A DNA stretch of 64,000 nt from Arcanobacterium pluranimalium (GCF_016907845.1 NZ_JAFBCS010000001.1:1674001-1738000); one strand, 5' to 3'; positions 16,353 to 25,436 are shown, counted from the first letter of the stretch. The notes: a model not told the origin generated them from the sequence alone. Translations and numbers: made by a program.

Positions 16353-17162
16353 CTAGTTCAGTGAATTTCCGATTCCCGCAGATAGGCTTCCCGGCGCATA
16401 ATCAGCTGAATAGCCAGCCGCATAGGAAGTCACATTTTCCCCAGTTTGAGCAAATAGACTTCCGTTTGCCACTCCTATTCCAAGGATCGTTGCAGTGAAT
16501 ACACCGAAAAATAGTACGAAGAATGCGAAGATCTTCAAAAGATTCTCACCATAAACGGCAGAGCCGCTGATTAACCGCTCTGACGCGCTTGAAGCAGCCG
16601 CATACGCACCTGTTCGTGCAATCCGCGTACTTCTGAACTGCGCACTTTGTTGCGCCGCACCCTCGTGTTGCCCTATTGCCACTGACAAACGATGAGAAGC
16701 CATCTTGCGAGCTCGGGCTTGTCCATTTCTCCGCTGTGGAAACGCCTGCTTTTTCTTCGGCTGCACTTCTACCCAAGTTTCCGACTCTTCGCCCAATTCT
16801 GCAGCTGAGTAAGGAGTCGGAACAGCATATACGTGAACGCCACCTGAAGAACGCGGACGATCAGGGCGAACAATCGAACTGCTTACCGCAGGATTTTGGG
16901 CATATCCCACACCCCGTGCCGCCGCTGTCCGAGACTTTGTGGACTGCACATCAGGATTACCCTCAATATCAGAAGTCGGCACAACTGAAAGTTTTGGTCG
17001 GGATTTTGCACGAGGGTTTATGCCCAGTGAACTGCTGCGCATTTCGCGCACCGCACCTGTAGACCCAGCACCACGATCCGCGGAAACAGCACGTACAAGA
17101 CGCTTTCCTTGAGATGCGTGCGCTTGATCGCCAACCATCGAAAATGCTTTCACTGTAGACAT
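16353..17162 (-). CDS. SOS-controlled single-pass membrane protein, positional counterpart of DivS/Rv2719c
   Basis: 269-aa protein with a long basic, low-complexity cytoplasmic part (about residues 1-205), one membrane helix (about 208-232, LLKIFAFFVLFFGVFTATIL) and a 37-residue Ser/Gly/Tyr-rich outer tail. I recognise no domain; the LysM domain of DivS/YneA/Rv2719c-type proteins is absent. Four LexA boxes (three perfect GAAC-N4-GTTC, one ending GTTT) and a RecA-NDp-like promoter lie upstream. It is divergent from lexA and followed by nrdR, exactly the place of the SOS division inhibitor in Corynebacterium and Mycobacterium. ATG 17162 has GGAGGAAAAT before it; a longer start at 17216 would put boxes 1 and 2 inside the gene. 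A damage-induced division inhibitor is the best inference. Confidence 0.75.
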   Translation of the reverse strand: MSTVKAFSMVGDQAHASQGKRLVRAVSADRGAGSTGAVREMRSSSLGINPRAKSRPKLSVVPTSDIEGNPDVQSTKSRTAAARGVGYAQNPAVSSSIVRPDRPRSSGGVHVYAVPTPYSAAELGEESETWVEVQPKKKQAFPQRRNGQARARKMASHRLSVAIGQHEGAAQQSAQFRSTRIARTGAYAAASSASERLISGSAVYGENLLKIFAFFVLFFGVFTATILGIGVANGSLFAQTGENVTSYAAGYSADYAPGSLSAGIGNSLN

Positions 17163-17174
17163 ATTTTCCTCCTC

Positions 17175-17186
17175 GAACAAACGTTC
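17175..17186. promoter_or_regulatory. LexA box 1 (SOS operator)
   Basis: GAACAAACGTTC, perfect GAAC-N4-GTTC half-sites, 13 bp before the start of the membrane-protein gene. Confidence 0.85.
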
Positions 17187-17189
17187 GTC

Positions 17190-17201
17190 GAACATCTGTT
17201 C
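17190..17201. promoter_or_regulatory. LexA box 2 (SOS operator)
   Basis: GAACATCTGTTC. Spacing to box 1 is 15 bp between starts. A candidate -10 TATTGT (minus strand) lies next to it, with TGGACA 17 bp further upstream. Confidence 0.85.
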
Positions 17202-17233
17202 TAAACAATAATACATTCATATCAAGATGTCCA

Positions 17234-17245
17234 GAACACGCGTTC
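17234..17245. promoter_or_regulatory. LexA box 3 (SOS operator)
   Basis: GAACACGCGTTC. It abuts the candidate -35 TGGACA of the LexA-type promoter of the minus-strand gene. Confidence 0.85.
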
Positions 17246-17254
17246 GAATTTTCC

Positions 17255-17266
17255 GAACAAATGTTT
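17255..17266. promoter_or_regulatory. Degenerate LexA box 4
   Basis: GAACAAATGTTT matches seven of the eight fixed positions. It lies 206 bp before lexA, too far for classical repression of the lexA start. Confidence 0.55.
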
Positions 17267-17302
17267 GATATATAGTTCTCTTTCAATTACCCTTGTATCT
17301 AG

Positions 17303-17338
17303 AAGCTAACAAACACCTCCTGCCAAAAATCGTTGCCG
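17303..17338 (-). promoter_or_regulatory. RecA-NDp-like promoter (copy A), towards the SOS-controlled gene
   Basis: Minus strand: CGGCAAC then GATTTTTGGCAGGA (17338-17318), 9 bp, then TAGCTT (17308-17303). The 21-bp element is identical to the recA copy, while flanking sequence differs. The leader would be about 135 bases and run through the four LexA boxes. Confidence 0.65.
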
Positions 17339-17418
17339 GTTGTGTCACCAGCTAAAACGAACTACTACCCGCCGCTTGCGGGCGTCCAATACGAATGTCG
17401 CGATGCTAATCCGAGAGC

Positions 17419-17439
17419 TAGTAGTAAATAGAACTACTA
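17419..17439. promoter_or_regulatory. Inverted repeat in the lexA promoter region
   Basis: TAGTAGT-N7-ACTACTA, perfect 7-bp arms, 33 bp before the lexA ATG. GAACTACTA also occurs as a direct repeat near 17359. There is no GAAC-N4-GTTC box between here and lexA, so this could be the element that controls lexA. Rest of 17340-17471: a small CCCGC-N5-GCGGG stem near 17369 and the GAGGAGA ribosome site. Confidence 0.4.
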
Positions 17440-17471
17440 ATCAATAGGGCTAGTTACGAAGAGGAGAGATA

Positions 17472-18212
17472 ATGAGCAACTCACATGTCTATCTAACCGA
17501 GCGTCAACGTGACATTTTTGAAAATATCTGGGACGGGATCAACTCTCACGGCTACCCGCCCACGGTGCGTGAGCTGTGCGACGCGGTGGGTCTGGCATCG
17601 ACGTCGTCAGTAAAATATCAACTCGACCTCATCGAAAAACAAGGCCTCATCGCACGCGACCCGCGTCGTTCCAGAACAATCGAGATCACCGAGCTCGGCG
17701 ACTCCTACATTCGGCAAATTCGCAGCCTTGATGAAGGTAGCGACGAACCGGCGGATCCCAATCTCGCCAACGACGATGCAGCTAAGGTAACCGTCCTCAA
17801 GCCCAGCTCAGATACCGACTCGAGCTACGACGTCGATTCCGCCGTTCAGGTCCCACTTGTTGGCAGGATCGCGGCGGGCGCGCCAATTTTGGCTGAGCAA
17901 CATGTTGAAGAAGTATTTCCGCTCCCCCGGCAGCTCACCGGCACAGGAGATCTCTTCATGCTCCTCGTCAGCGGAGATTCGATGATCGATGCAGCAATTT
18001 GCGACGGCGATTGGGTTGTGGTGCGTCGTCAGCCAGTTGCCGAAAACGGCGAAATCGTCGCAGCTGTCATAGACGGCGAAGCCACGGTGAAAGTATTCCA
18101 AAAGCGTGACGGCCACATATGGCTCTTGCCACGGAATGCCGATTATGCCCCAATTCCAGGTGATGATGCTCAAATCGTTGGAAAAGTCGTCAGCGTTCTG
18201 CGCGCTTTGTGA
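17472..18212 (+). CDS. lexA: LexA, SOS repressor
   Basis: Represses DNA-damage genes and self-cleaves when bound by RecA filaments. Winged-helix domain ([20 protein letters not shown], then the recognition helix around [20 protein letters not shown]). An acidic linker (about 85-122) joins it to the protease domain with the Ala135-Gly136 cleavage site ([11 protein letters not shown]), catalytic Ser170 ([11 protein letters not shown]) and Lys207 (GEATVKVF). ATG 17472 is preceded by GAGGAGAGATA. At 246 aa it matches actinobacterial LexA. Divergent from the SOS-controlled membrane gene and convergent with the DinG-like helicase. Confidence 0.97.
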   Translation: MSNSHVYLTERQRDIFENIWDGINSHGYPPTVRELCDAVGLASTSSVKYQLDLIEKQGLIARDPRRSRTIEITELGDSYIRQIRSLDEGSDEPADPNLANDDAAKVTVLKPSSDTDSSYDVDSAVQVPLVGRIAAGAPILAEQHVEEVFPLPRQLTGTGDLFMLLVSGDSMIDAAICDGDWVVVRRQPVAENGEIVAAVIDGEATVKVFQKRDGHIWLLPRNADYAPIPGDDAQIVGKVVSVLRAL

Positions 18213-18269
18213 GTACAACACCAGCTGGCGAGCATGCCACAATTGTGCAAATTCCGAAAACTTCGTTGA

Positions 18270-20258
18270 TCAGTTATCGTCGCTAGACTCGTAGGCATTG
18301 CGCTGTAAGACGCCACGCACGACTTCCCTATCCAAAGTACGCCACATCTGCGGCATAGATTCAAGTAAGAATCCAGCGTAGCGCGCAGTTTTTAATCGCG
18401 GATCTAACACAGCCACCACACCGCGATCATCTATTCTGCGCAACAATCTGCCTGCGCCTTGCGCCAGGAGCAAAGCGGCCTGCGTAGCAGCAACTGCCAT
18501 AAAACCATTTCTGCCACTGCTCGAAATGGCTTCAGATCGCGCCTGCGCGAGTGGATCATCAGGGCGCGGAAATGGAATTCGATCAATGATCACAAGGCGA
18601 CTCGTATGCCCCGGAATATCAACGCCCTGCCAAAGCGACATCGTGCCGAATAACGAAGCTGAGTCGTCAGCTGCAAATATTTCCACCAATGTTGATAGCT
18701 GATCGTCGCCTTGGCAAAGAATTGGAAGATCAGTGCGCTCACGAACATATTGAGCTGCGCGTTCAGCCGCCGCACGCGACGTAAATAGCCCCAGCGCTCC
18801 CCCATGTGAAGCCTCAATCAGCTCCAAGATTTCTGCGAGATGTTCCTCGCCGTAACCTTGTTTTCCTGGGATAGGCAAATGCGAAGCGACGTACAATACA
18901 CCCTGTGTTTGCGGCGAAAATGGGCTTCCGACGTCGACTCCGCGCCACGATTCGCTTCCACCTAAAGAAAACCCAACCCGATTGGCCATCGCATCAAAAG
19001 AGGTACCCAATTTCAATGTAGCAGACGTCAGCACCACTGGATTTTCATCAAATAGAGAGCTAGCAATCGAACGCGACACGTCGAGCGGCGCTAAATGAAA
19101 AGCACTTCGCCCTTCACCAAATTCAGACTTCCAGGCCACAAGCGTTCCAACCGAGATGGCATCACCAAGAATACTTTGCGCAATATCCGAAAGCTCCTGC
19201 AAACGCGCCCTCAATATCTGCTTTGCAGTAGCTTGTTCCTCATTTTTGGAGCTCAGCTCCGAAACATTCTCGCCAGCAACCTGGATTTTTCCAAGCAAGC
19301 GAGCAACGGCATCTGAAAAATCCTGCGGCAGTTCAAGAATCCGCCCTTGTGGTATGTCCGATAGCGCTTCATCAAATTCTTCTGCACTGGCGTCAAGGTC
19401 GGCGTCGTCAAGGCCATTTTGCCGCATCAGTCGTGCCAAAGAACTCATATCAAATCTCGACAGAGTACTTGTAAGCTGTGAGGTTACCCGCTCTACCAGG
19501 TCGTGAGCCTCGTCGATAATATAGGCATCTGCAGGTGGCAATACAGGCGTTTGGCTCGCCTGCACTCCGAGCATCGCATGATTCGTCACCACGATGTCTG
19601 CATCTTCGGCTTCGTTGCGGGCAATATTTGCAAAACATGAGCCACGCACCGGACAAGATTCCCCAATGCACTCCCGCTTGGGCAACGACACCTGTGCCCA
19701 TGCCCGGTCACTCACACCTGGCACTAAGTCATCGCGATCGCCGGATTCCGTGACCATCGCCCATTCTCGAGCGCGCACAACTTCTTCACCGGTAGCACTA
19801 GCACCATACTCTCCCTCCGCACGCGAAAGTAATGCGCCCTCCTCCGGGTATCCGCCAGCAGCTTTTCTCAAACACACATAGTTGTTCCACCCTTTCAGGA
19901 GCGCCACCTTAGGGCGCACACCTGTGAGTTCATGTACAACATCAGAGATAAGCGGCGCATCATGGCGGATAATCTGACGTTGCAGTGCAAGAGTCGCGGT
20001 GGAGATAATCGTCTTCTCTTGCGCATTAACTGCCTGCATGAATGCCGGGATGAGGTAACCGAATGACTTCCCAGTGCCCGTTCCTGCCTGCACCATAAGA
20101 TGCTCACTTTGCTCCAGCGCATGCGAAACTTCTTCAACCATATTGATCTGTCCGGCGCGTGGATGCCCACCAATTTTCTTGACGACGGCGTGCAGTACCG
20201 TTTCAGCGTCAACTTCATTACCGTCGTCTATAGGAGAAAAACTCTTCACTGGGGTCAC
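18270..20258 (-). CDS. DinG-like ATP-dependent DNA helicase (Fe-S, SF2/XPD family)
   Basis: 662-aa 5'-3' helicase of the DinG/YoaA group. Walker A MVQAGTGTGKSFGYLIPA, DEAH box YIIDEAHDLVERV, C-terminal motifs MSLWQGVDIPG and RLVIIDRIPFPRPDDP with final QGAGRLLRR. A cluster of cysteines between the motifs (CLRKAAGG, then CIGESCPVRGSC) is the expected 4Fe-4S site. Such helicases unwind R-loops or forked DNA. Start GTG 20258 overlaps the hflX stop (TAGTG), so it is coupled to hflX. Next to lexA in many Actinobacteria; no LexA box of its own is visible. Confidence 0.9.
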   Translation of the reverse strand: MTPVKSFSPIDDGNEVDAETVLHAVVKKIGGHPRAGQINMVEEVSHALEQSEHLMVQAGTGTGKSFGYLIPAFMQAVNAQEKTIISTATLALQRQIIRHDAPLISDVVHELTGVRPKVALLKGWNNYVCLRKAAGGYPEEGALLSRAEGEYGASATGEEVVRAREWAMVTESGDRDDLVPGVSDRAWAQVSLPKRECIGESCPVRGSCFANIARNEAEDADIVVTNHAMLGVQASQTPVLPPADAYIIDEAHDLVERVTSQLTSTLSRFDMSSLARLMRQNGLDDADLDASAEEFDEALSDIPQGRILELPQDFSDAVARLLGKIQVAGENVSELSSKNEEQATAKQILRARLQELSDIAQSILGDAISVGTLVAWKSEFGEGRSAFHLAPLDVSRSIASSLFDENPVVLTSATLKLGTSFDAMANRVGFSLGGSESWRGVDVGSPFSPQTQGVLYVASHLPIPGKQGYGEEHLAEILELIEASHGGALGLFTSRAAAERAAQYVRERTDLPILCQGDDQLSTLVEIFAADDSASLFGTMSLWQGVDIPGHTSRLVIIDRIPFPRPDDPLAQARSEAISSSGRNGFMAVAATQAALLLAQGAGRLLRRIDDRGVVAVLDPRLKTARYAGFLLESMPQMWRTLDREVVRGVLQRNAYESSDDN

Positions 20259-21802
20259 TAGTTCGACGCTCGCTTCAACTCGATGCCAGCCTCTTGCATG
20301 TGAGCAGCAATTTCATTGGTAATTCGAGCCACAATCCGAGTTCCCTCGGCGGTGAATTCTTCATCGAGAATCTCACCATCGGCGTGAATCTGGGATACCA
20401 AATCTCCGCGGGTATATGGAATGACTGCGTCAATGTGAATTGCTGGCCGTGGCAGCATCTCCTCGATTCGAGTTTTGAGCGCTTCAATTCCTTCACCCGT
20501 CACCGAGCTAATTGCCACCGACTGCGGGAACTGTGAACGCAACGCGGCGATAGCGACGTCGTCGGCTAGATCGCATTTAGACAAAACGATCAACTCCGGC
20601 AAATCAAGCGCCCCCTCGACGTCGCGCAAGACGTCATGAACCGCCTGGACTTGACCACGCGGATCCGCATGCGAAGCATCAACGACGTGAAGAATGAGGT
20701 CGGCTTGCGCGACCTCTTCCAAGGTGGAGCGGAATGCTTCAACGAGCTGGGTTGGCAACGAACGCACGAAGCCGACCGTATCAGTCAACGTATATTCGCG
20801 GCCGTCGCTCGTTTGGGTGCGTCGAACAGTGGGATCCAAAGTCGCAAACAGCGCATTTTCGACGAGCACCCTTGCATCGGTCAAAACGTTCATCAGCGAA
20901 GATTTTCCCGCATTGGTGTATCCCACAACCACAACTGCTGGAACTTTATTACGACGCCGGGTGCTTCGGCGTGTTTCTCGCCCCGGACGCATATTTGCAA
21001 TATCTTTGCGCAGTTTCGCCATGCGGGTGCGAATTCGGCGACGATCAAGTTCGATTTTGGTTTCTCCTGGACCTCTCGAACCGATACCTGCACCGCCTGC
21101 AACTCGTCCACCTGCCTGACGGGACATCGACTCACCCCAACCACGCAAGCGCGGCAACAAGTATTCGAGCTGAGCTAATTCGACTTGCGCCTTTCCTTCG
21201 CGGGATTTGGCATGTTGAGCGAAGATATCAAGAATCAAAGCGGTACGATCAATGACCTTAACTTTCACGATGTCTTCGAGGGCGCGTCGTTGAGAGGGAG
21301 CCAGCTCAGAATCGACGATTACAGTATCGGCGCCAGTATTGGCCACGATTTCTCCCAGCTCTTTTGCTTTACCTGAACCAAGGAACGTTGCAGGGTCTGG
21401 CAGCTGCCGGTGCTGGATGAGACCATCCATAACTTGCGAGCCAGCAGTTTCAGCTAAAGCTGCAAGTTCTCGCAGCGAATCCTCCGCTGCTTCGAGAGTT
21501 CCATCTAACCACAGTCCAGCTAACACAACCTTTTCCAGACGAAGCTGCCGATATTCGATATCAACGAGTTCTTCACGCTCTGAGGCAACATCGACTACTC
21601 GCTTAAGAGAACTCCTTACACCACGCTCAAAATCGTCTCCTGCCCACGAACCGTCATACGCCGGATCAGCTTGCAAAGCAGTGCCTTTATGAGTGTCTAG
21701 TTCTAGGGAACGACCAGTGTTTTCGCTAGGATTCGTGTTAATGATGAAGCTCCATTCTCTTTCCTTTATTCTCTCATGCTCGGCTCTGTTTTGGCACCGC
21801 AA
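20258..21802 (-). CDS. hflX: HflX, ribosome-associated GTPase
   Basis: GTPase that splits stalled ribosomes under stress. N-terminal HflX domain (EYRQLRLEKVVLAGLWLDG, GSGKAKELGEIV, DSELAPSQRRALEDI), helical linker with glycine-rich GRVAGGAGIGSRGPGETKIE, and G domain (G1 VVVGYTNAGKSSLMN, G3 DTVGFVRSLPTQLVEAFRST, G4 LSKCDLAD). 514 aa from TTG 21802. That start lacks a good ribosome site; a GGAG lies 7 bases before an in-frame ATT (codon 22), so the true N-terminus may be shorter. The variable N-terminus does not affect the call. Confidence 0.93.
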   Translation of the reverse strand: MRCQNRAEHERIKEREWSFIINTNPSENTGRSLELDTHKGTALQADPAYDGSWAGDDFERGVRSSLKRVVDVASEREELVDIEYRQLRLEKVVLAGLWLDGTLEAAEDSLRELAALAETAGSQVMDGLIQHRQLPDPATFLGSGKAKELGEIVANTGADTVIVDSELAPSQRRALEDIVKVKVIDRTALILDIFAQHAKSREGKAQVELAQLEYLLPRLRGWGESMSRQAGGRVAGGAGIGSRGPGETKIELDRRRIRTRMAKLRKDIANMRPGRETRRSTRRRNKVPAVVVVGYTNAGKSSLMNVLTDARVLVENALFATLDPTVRRTQTSDGREYTLTDTVGFVRSLPTQLVEAFRSTLEEVAQADLILHVVDASHADPRGQVQAVHDVLRDVEGALDLPELIVLSKCDLADDVAIAALRSQFPQSVAISSVTGEGIEALKTRIEEMLPRPAIHIDAVIPYTRGDLVSQIHADGEILDEEFTAEGTRIVARITNEIAAHMQEAGIELKRASN

Positions 21803-21854
21803 CGTCCGGTTTTAGTGGCGTGAATTCCGACGTCTTTATGGCACGACGCCGAGC

Positions 21855-21956
21855 GGTTGCTTTAGCTTGCGGGTTGGTTTCGTTCGTAGGCTGGTTTCGT
21901 TTGTGAGTAGCGACAGCTTGTGGGTTGCGAGAACTTGTGGGCAACTTTAGCTCGTG
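21855..21956. repeat. 17-bp degenerate tandem repeat, six units
   Basis: Units start at 21855, 21872, 21889, 21906, 21923 and 21940. Units 2 and 3 share GGTTTCGTT; units 4 and 5 share ACTTGTG/GCTTGTG ends and unit 6 ends GCTCGTG. Lies between divergent hflX and the RsmC-like gene. Confidence 0.7.
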
Positions 21957-22029
21957 GACAACAGACGTCTCGCAATGGACTGTGACGTCTCTAATGCCCT
22001 CTTTTGTGCCGCGCGGTCAAGGCGCACGG

Positions 22030-22035
22030 TATCCT
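22030..22035 (+). promoter_or_regulatory. -10 box of a probable leaderless promoter
   Basis: TATCCT followed by six bases and GTG 22042, with no Shine-Dalgarno sequence. It supports the short start of the methyltransferase gene. Confidence 0.45.
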
Positions 22036-22041
22036 GATGGA

Positions 22042-22665
22042 GTGAACGACCATTATTTTTCTGCGCAGCCGCAAAAGATCGCTACGGATCACCGATTCGA
22101 GGTCAATATCCGCGGGCAAGTATTTCAAGTTCATACTCAAGATGGTGTGTTCTCAACGCACGGGTTAGATAAAGGCAGTGCTGTTTTTCTTTCAAAAGTT
22201 CCTCAGCCCGATTTGCCACCCAATTCCTTGGCTGTTGACTTCGGCTGTGGCTGGGGGCCAATCACCCTCGCGTTGGCGGCAGAGGCGCCGGCATCTTGTG
22301 TGCTGGGAGTCGACATAAATGAACGCTCCCTCGAACTCGCCCGTGAAAATGCAGCTTCAGCCCAACTCAACAACGTAACCATTGAAGAGTCCACGGCCGC
22401 ACTGGCAAGGCTGCGCGCTGAGGGAAAAACCATTGATCTATTATGGTCTAATCCCCCAATACGGATCGGAAAAGCAGAATTGCACAACCTATTGATGGAC
22501 TGGTTTTCCCTGCTCAGCCCGCAAGGAGCAGCTTTTATTGTGGTTCAAAAAAATCTTGGTGCTGATTCGCTGGCAAGTTGGATCTCAGGGCAAGGCTTTT
22601 CCGTTCAAAAAGTCGGATCATCCAAGGGATTTCGCGTATTCAAGATCGCGCATGCTGATTTGTAA
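22042..22665 (+). CDS. RsmC/RlmG-like class I SAM-dependent methyltransferase
   Basis: Probably modifies a guanine N2 in rRNA, like RsmC (G1207 of 16S rRNA). It starts with the family-typical DHYFSAQP, has GVFSTHGLDKGSAVFL, SAM motif I AVDFGCGWGPITLALA, acidic VLGVDINERSLELA and the catalytic motif WSNPPIRIGKAEL (NPPxRxGK). At 207 aa it corresponds to the C-terminal catalytic half of E. coli RsmC, the common actinobacterial form. GTG 22042 is chosen because similarity begins there; the open frame extends back to TTG 21925, inside the 17-bp repeat array. Convergent with miaA. Confidence 0.85.
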   Translation: MNDHYFSAQPQKIATDHRFEVNIRGQVFQVHTQDGVFSTHGLDKGSAVFLSKVPQPDLPPNSLAVDFGCGWGPITLALAAEAPASCVLGVDINERSLELARENAASAQLNNVTIEESTAALARLRAEGKTIDLLWSNPPIRIGKAELHNLLMDWFSLLSPQGAAFIVVQKNLGADSLASWISGQGFSVQKVGSSKGFRVFKIAHADL

Positions 22666-22673
22666 GCACGCCG

Positions 22674-22727
22674 ACATGTAAACATGCCGATCGATATTCG
22701 AGCATTGCCACATGTAAACATGTCGAT
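22674..22727. repeat. Pair of 18-bp direct repeats in the convergent gap
   Basis: ACATGTAAACATG[C/T]CGAT at 22674-22691 and 22710-22727 (36 bp apart). Each contains an ACATGT palindrome. Function unknown. Confidence 0.6.
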
Positions 22728-22777
22728 ATGAAATTCGCGGTTGAGAAACGCTAAAAGTTAAGCTCTCAAGTTTGAGG

Positions 22778-23770
22778 CTATAAACCTCGAGCCCTTGACG
22801 ATCTTTCAATCGTTTGATGAGCAATATTCTTTCCAAGCTCGCTGAGCTGCTTTTTTGCTTCAACTGCATTCTGCGCGTCAACACTTTGCCACGTAATACG
22901 CGCATCCGCTCCGAACCAGGTGCGCTGTTTTTTGGCAAGACGACGCGTGCCAAATGCAATATTGGATATTGCTTCTTCTTTGCTCACTCGTCCGCGCAGA
23001 AAATCAATGGTCTGCGCATAGCCGGTAGCTTTACCTGCGGTTGGTGATTCCTCGAGTCCGCACTCCATCAATTTTTCTGTTTCGGCAACTAATCCATTTG
23101 CAAACATATCTTGAACGCGATCTTCGATGCGCTGATCGAGAATCGCTTTTGGAACGTCGATTCCGAAAAAATGCGTTTGCGGAAAGTGTCGAGTGTGGCG
23201 AGGAAATTCAGGAGTGTAGGATTTGCCAGTGATTAGTACTACTTCGAGCGCCCGAATTACCCTGCGGGGATTGGCCAAGTCAATGATCTGGGCAGTTTTT
23301 GGATCACGCTGCGAGAGTTCAGCAATCAGCGATCCAAGTCCCTCATTCTGAGCCCTCTGTTCGAGCTCACGTCGAATTTCAGGATTCGTGCCTGGAAAAT
23401 TGAGTTCATCTAACAACCCAGACACATATAGTCCTGATCCGCCGACGACGATCGGGATCTTTCCCCGCCGTCGTATACCGTCCAAATCACGACGAGCGTA
23501 TCGTTGGTACGCGGCTACCGAAGCTTCTTCGCTAATATCCAGCACATCCAGCTGATGATGCGCAATACCGCGTCGTTCTTCGGGAGAAATTTTCGCTGTG
23601 CCAATATCCATTCCTCGATACAATTGCATAGCATCTGCCGAGATAATTTCAGCATATTCGCTACCGCCGAGGTTAGCCGCGATTTCAAGCGAAAGAAATG
23701 TTTTTCCACTGGCTGTGGCACCAACCACCGCAATGATTGGGATTTCTTGTGCTACGACGTCGAAGCCCAC
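22778..23770 (-). CDS. miaA: MiaA, tRNA dimethylallyltransferase
   Basis: Transfers the dimethylallyl group to N6 of A37 in tRNAs reading UNN codons. P-loop VVGATASGKTFLSLEIA, DAMQLYRGMDIGTAKISPEERRGIAHHQLDV, VVGGSGLYVSGLLD, and the C-terminal tRNA-binding motif TRRLAKKQRTWFG. 330 aa, slightly long. The loop is GATASGKT where most enzymes have GPTASGKS. It follows miaB on the same strand by 15 bp, so both i6A37 modification steps are made from one transcript. Confidence 0.95.
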   Translation of the reverse strand: MGFDVVAQEIPIIAVVGATASGKTFLSLEIAANLGGSEYAEIISADAMQLYRGMDIGTAKISPEERRGIAHHQLDVLDISEEASVAAYQRYARRDLDGIRRRGKIPIVVGGSGLYVSGLLDELNFPGTNPEIRRELEQRAQNEGLGSLIAELSQRDPKTAQIIDLANPRRVIRALEVVLITGKSYTPEFPRHTRHFPQTHFFGIDVPKAILDQRIEDRVQDMFANGLVAETEKLMECGLEESPTAGKATGYAQTIDFLRGRVSKEEAISNIAFGTRRLAKKQRTWFGADARITWQSVDAQNAVEAKKQLSELGKNIAHQTIERSSRARGL

Positions 23771-23785
23771 GTTCGCCTCGAGCTC

Positions 23786-25336
23786 TCAGCTGAGCGGACG
23801 TAATCCGATAGTAGGAATACCAAGCTTGACTGGTGCTTGGCCTGCCGCTTCGCGAAGTAACTCTTCTTTTCGCTGCTCAGAACGCTCCCACGCATCTCCC
23901 GCACGAGTTCTTGTGACCTCAAATAGACCACCATTCAAGGCAGAGTCGGCAACAAGGTGGAATGGCGCACCGTGGGTAACCGTTGCAGTCACGATGTCAC
24001 CAGGGCGCGGTTGTAACGAAAGATGTGATGGCAAAGCCACATGCACTAAGCGATTGTCTTCTGCTCGACCCGTAATTCGCGCGGTTTCTTCGTCTTTACG
24101 TCCCTCACCGCTTGATACGAGCACTTTTACAGTGCTGCCTTCCAGTTTCTGATTTTCCTCGGTAGAAATACGCTTTTGAAGGTCAAGGAGACGCTGGAAT
24201 CGCTCATTAGCAACCTCAGCTGGAACTTGATCATCCATATCTGCTGCAGGAGTTCCTGGTCTTGGCGAATACAAGAAAGTAAAAGCCGAACTGAATCGTG
24301 ATGCTTCAACCACATCGAGAGTTGCTTGAAAATCTTCTTCAGTCTCTCCAGGGAATCCCACGATAATATCCGTAGTGATCGCAGCGTGCGGAATCTGCTC
24401 GCGGACTCGTTCTAGAATGCCAAGGAATTTTGTAGATCTGTAAGATCTTCTCATAAGTCGAAGAATACGATCTGAACCTGATTGTAACGGCATATGTAAA
24501 GATGGCATTACATTGTGAGTCTGAGCCATAGCGTCAATAACGTCATCAGTGAAGGCGGCAGGATGTGGCGAGGTAAAACGCACTCGTTGTAAGCCCTCAA
24601 TATCACCTGTTGCGCGCAATAATTTGGCAAATGCGCCACGATCGCCAAAGCTCACTCCGTATGAGTTTACGTTTTGACCTAAAAGGGTGACTTCGATGGC
24701 TCCTTCGGCCACCACTGCCTCAATTTCGGCCAAAACCTCACCCGGACGTCGATCGTTTTCTTTTCCACGCAGGTGCGGAACGATGCAGAAAGTGCAGGTG
24801 TTATTACAGCCAACAGAGATCGAGACCCAAGCAGCCGAAGTAGACTCACGACGAGTAGGAAGAGTGGAGGGAAATACTTTCAACGACTCTTCAATTTCGA
24901 CGGCAGCCTCTTTGTTATGACGCGCACGTTCTAAGAGCACCGGAAGCACGTCAAGGTTATGAGTTCCCAGCACAACATCAACCCAAGGAGCTTTTTCAAC
25001 GATGCCGTCGCGCAACTGTTGTGCCAAACACCCCGCCACTGCAATCTGCATATCTGGCCGCTCACGTTTCACCTCTGCAAGTTGCCCGAGATTACCAAAT
25101 AGCTTTGTAGCAGCATTTTCACGTACTGAACAGGTGTTGATCACCAATACGTCAGCACCCTGATCGCCCGCTTCGGTAGCGCGTTCGGCCTTTTGCGGCA
25201 CTAGCTCCACCGGCACATATCCAGCTTGATCCAAAAGTCCAGCTAGGCGCTCTGAATCATGCACGTTCATCTGGCAACCCAGCGTACGAAGTGCATAAGT
25301 TTTAGGAAGTTGTTGTTCGATCATCTGTTCACTCAT
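23786..25336 (-). CDS. miaB: MiaB, tRNA-2-methylthio-N6-dimethylallyladenosine synthase
   Basis: Radical-SAM methylthiotransferase that converts i6A37 to ms2i6A37. N-terminal cluster cysteines in [25 protein letters not shown] and AGCLAQQ; the radical-SAM triad [18 protein letters not shown]-terminal TRAM domain ([19 protein letters not shown]). The C-terminus extends about 45 residues past the TRAM domain. ATG 25336 gives a family-like start; no ribosome site is visible at any candidate (GTG 25384, ATG 25336, ATG 25324), and a -10-like TAGAAT sits eight bases before 25336. Confidence 0.93.
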   Translation of the reverse strand: MSEQMIEQQLPKTYALRTLGCQMNVHDSERLAGLLDQAGYVPVELVPQKAERATEAGDQGADVLVINTCSVRENAATKLFGNLGQLAEVKRERPDMQIAVAGCLAQQLRDGIVEKAPWVDVVLGTHNLDVLPVLLERARHNKEAAVEIEESLKVFPSTLPTRRESTSAAWVSISVGCNNTCTFCIVPHLRGKENDRRPGEVLAEIEAVVAEGAIEVTLLGQNVNSYGVSFGDRGAFAKLLRATGDIEGLQRVRFTSPHPAAFTDDVIDAMAQTHNVMPSLHMPLQSGSDRILRLMRRSYRSTKFLGILERVREQIPHAAITTDIIVGFPGETEEDFQATLDVVEASRFSSAFTFLYSPRPGTPAADMDDQVPAEVANERFQRLLDLQKRISTEENQKLEGSTVKVLVSSGEGRKDEETARITGRAEDNRLVHVALPSHLSLQPRPGDIVTATVTHGAPFHLVADSALNGGLFEVTRTRAGDAWERSEQRKEELLREAAGQAPVKLGIPTIGLRPLS

Positions 25337-25436
25337 CGCGGTAAATTCTAATGCAGACTTAACAAAGATAGCGATTCTTAGCACGAGATATACAGCGCAT
25401 TACTCACGCCGCTTATCGAGTTATCGATATATTCGT

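Noticed and set aside
17163-17216. 18-codon N-terminal extension of the SOS-controlled gene
   Set aside because: It would translate through two LexA boxes and ignore the GGAGGAAAAT ribosome site at 17162.
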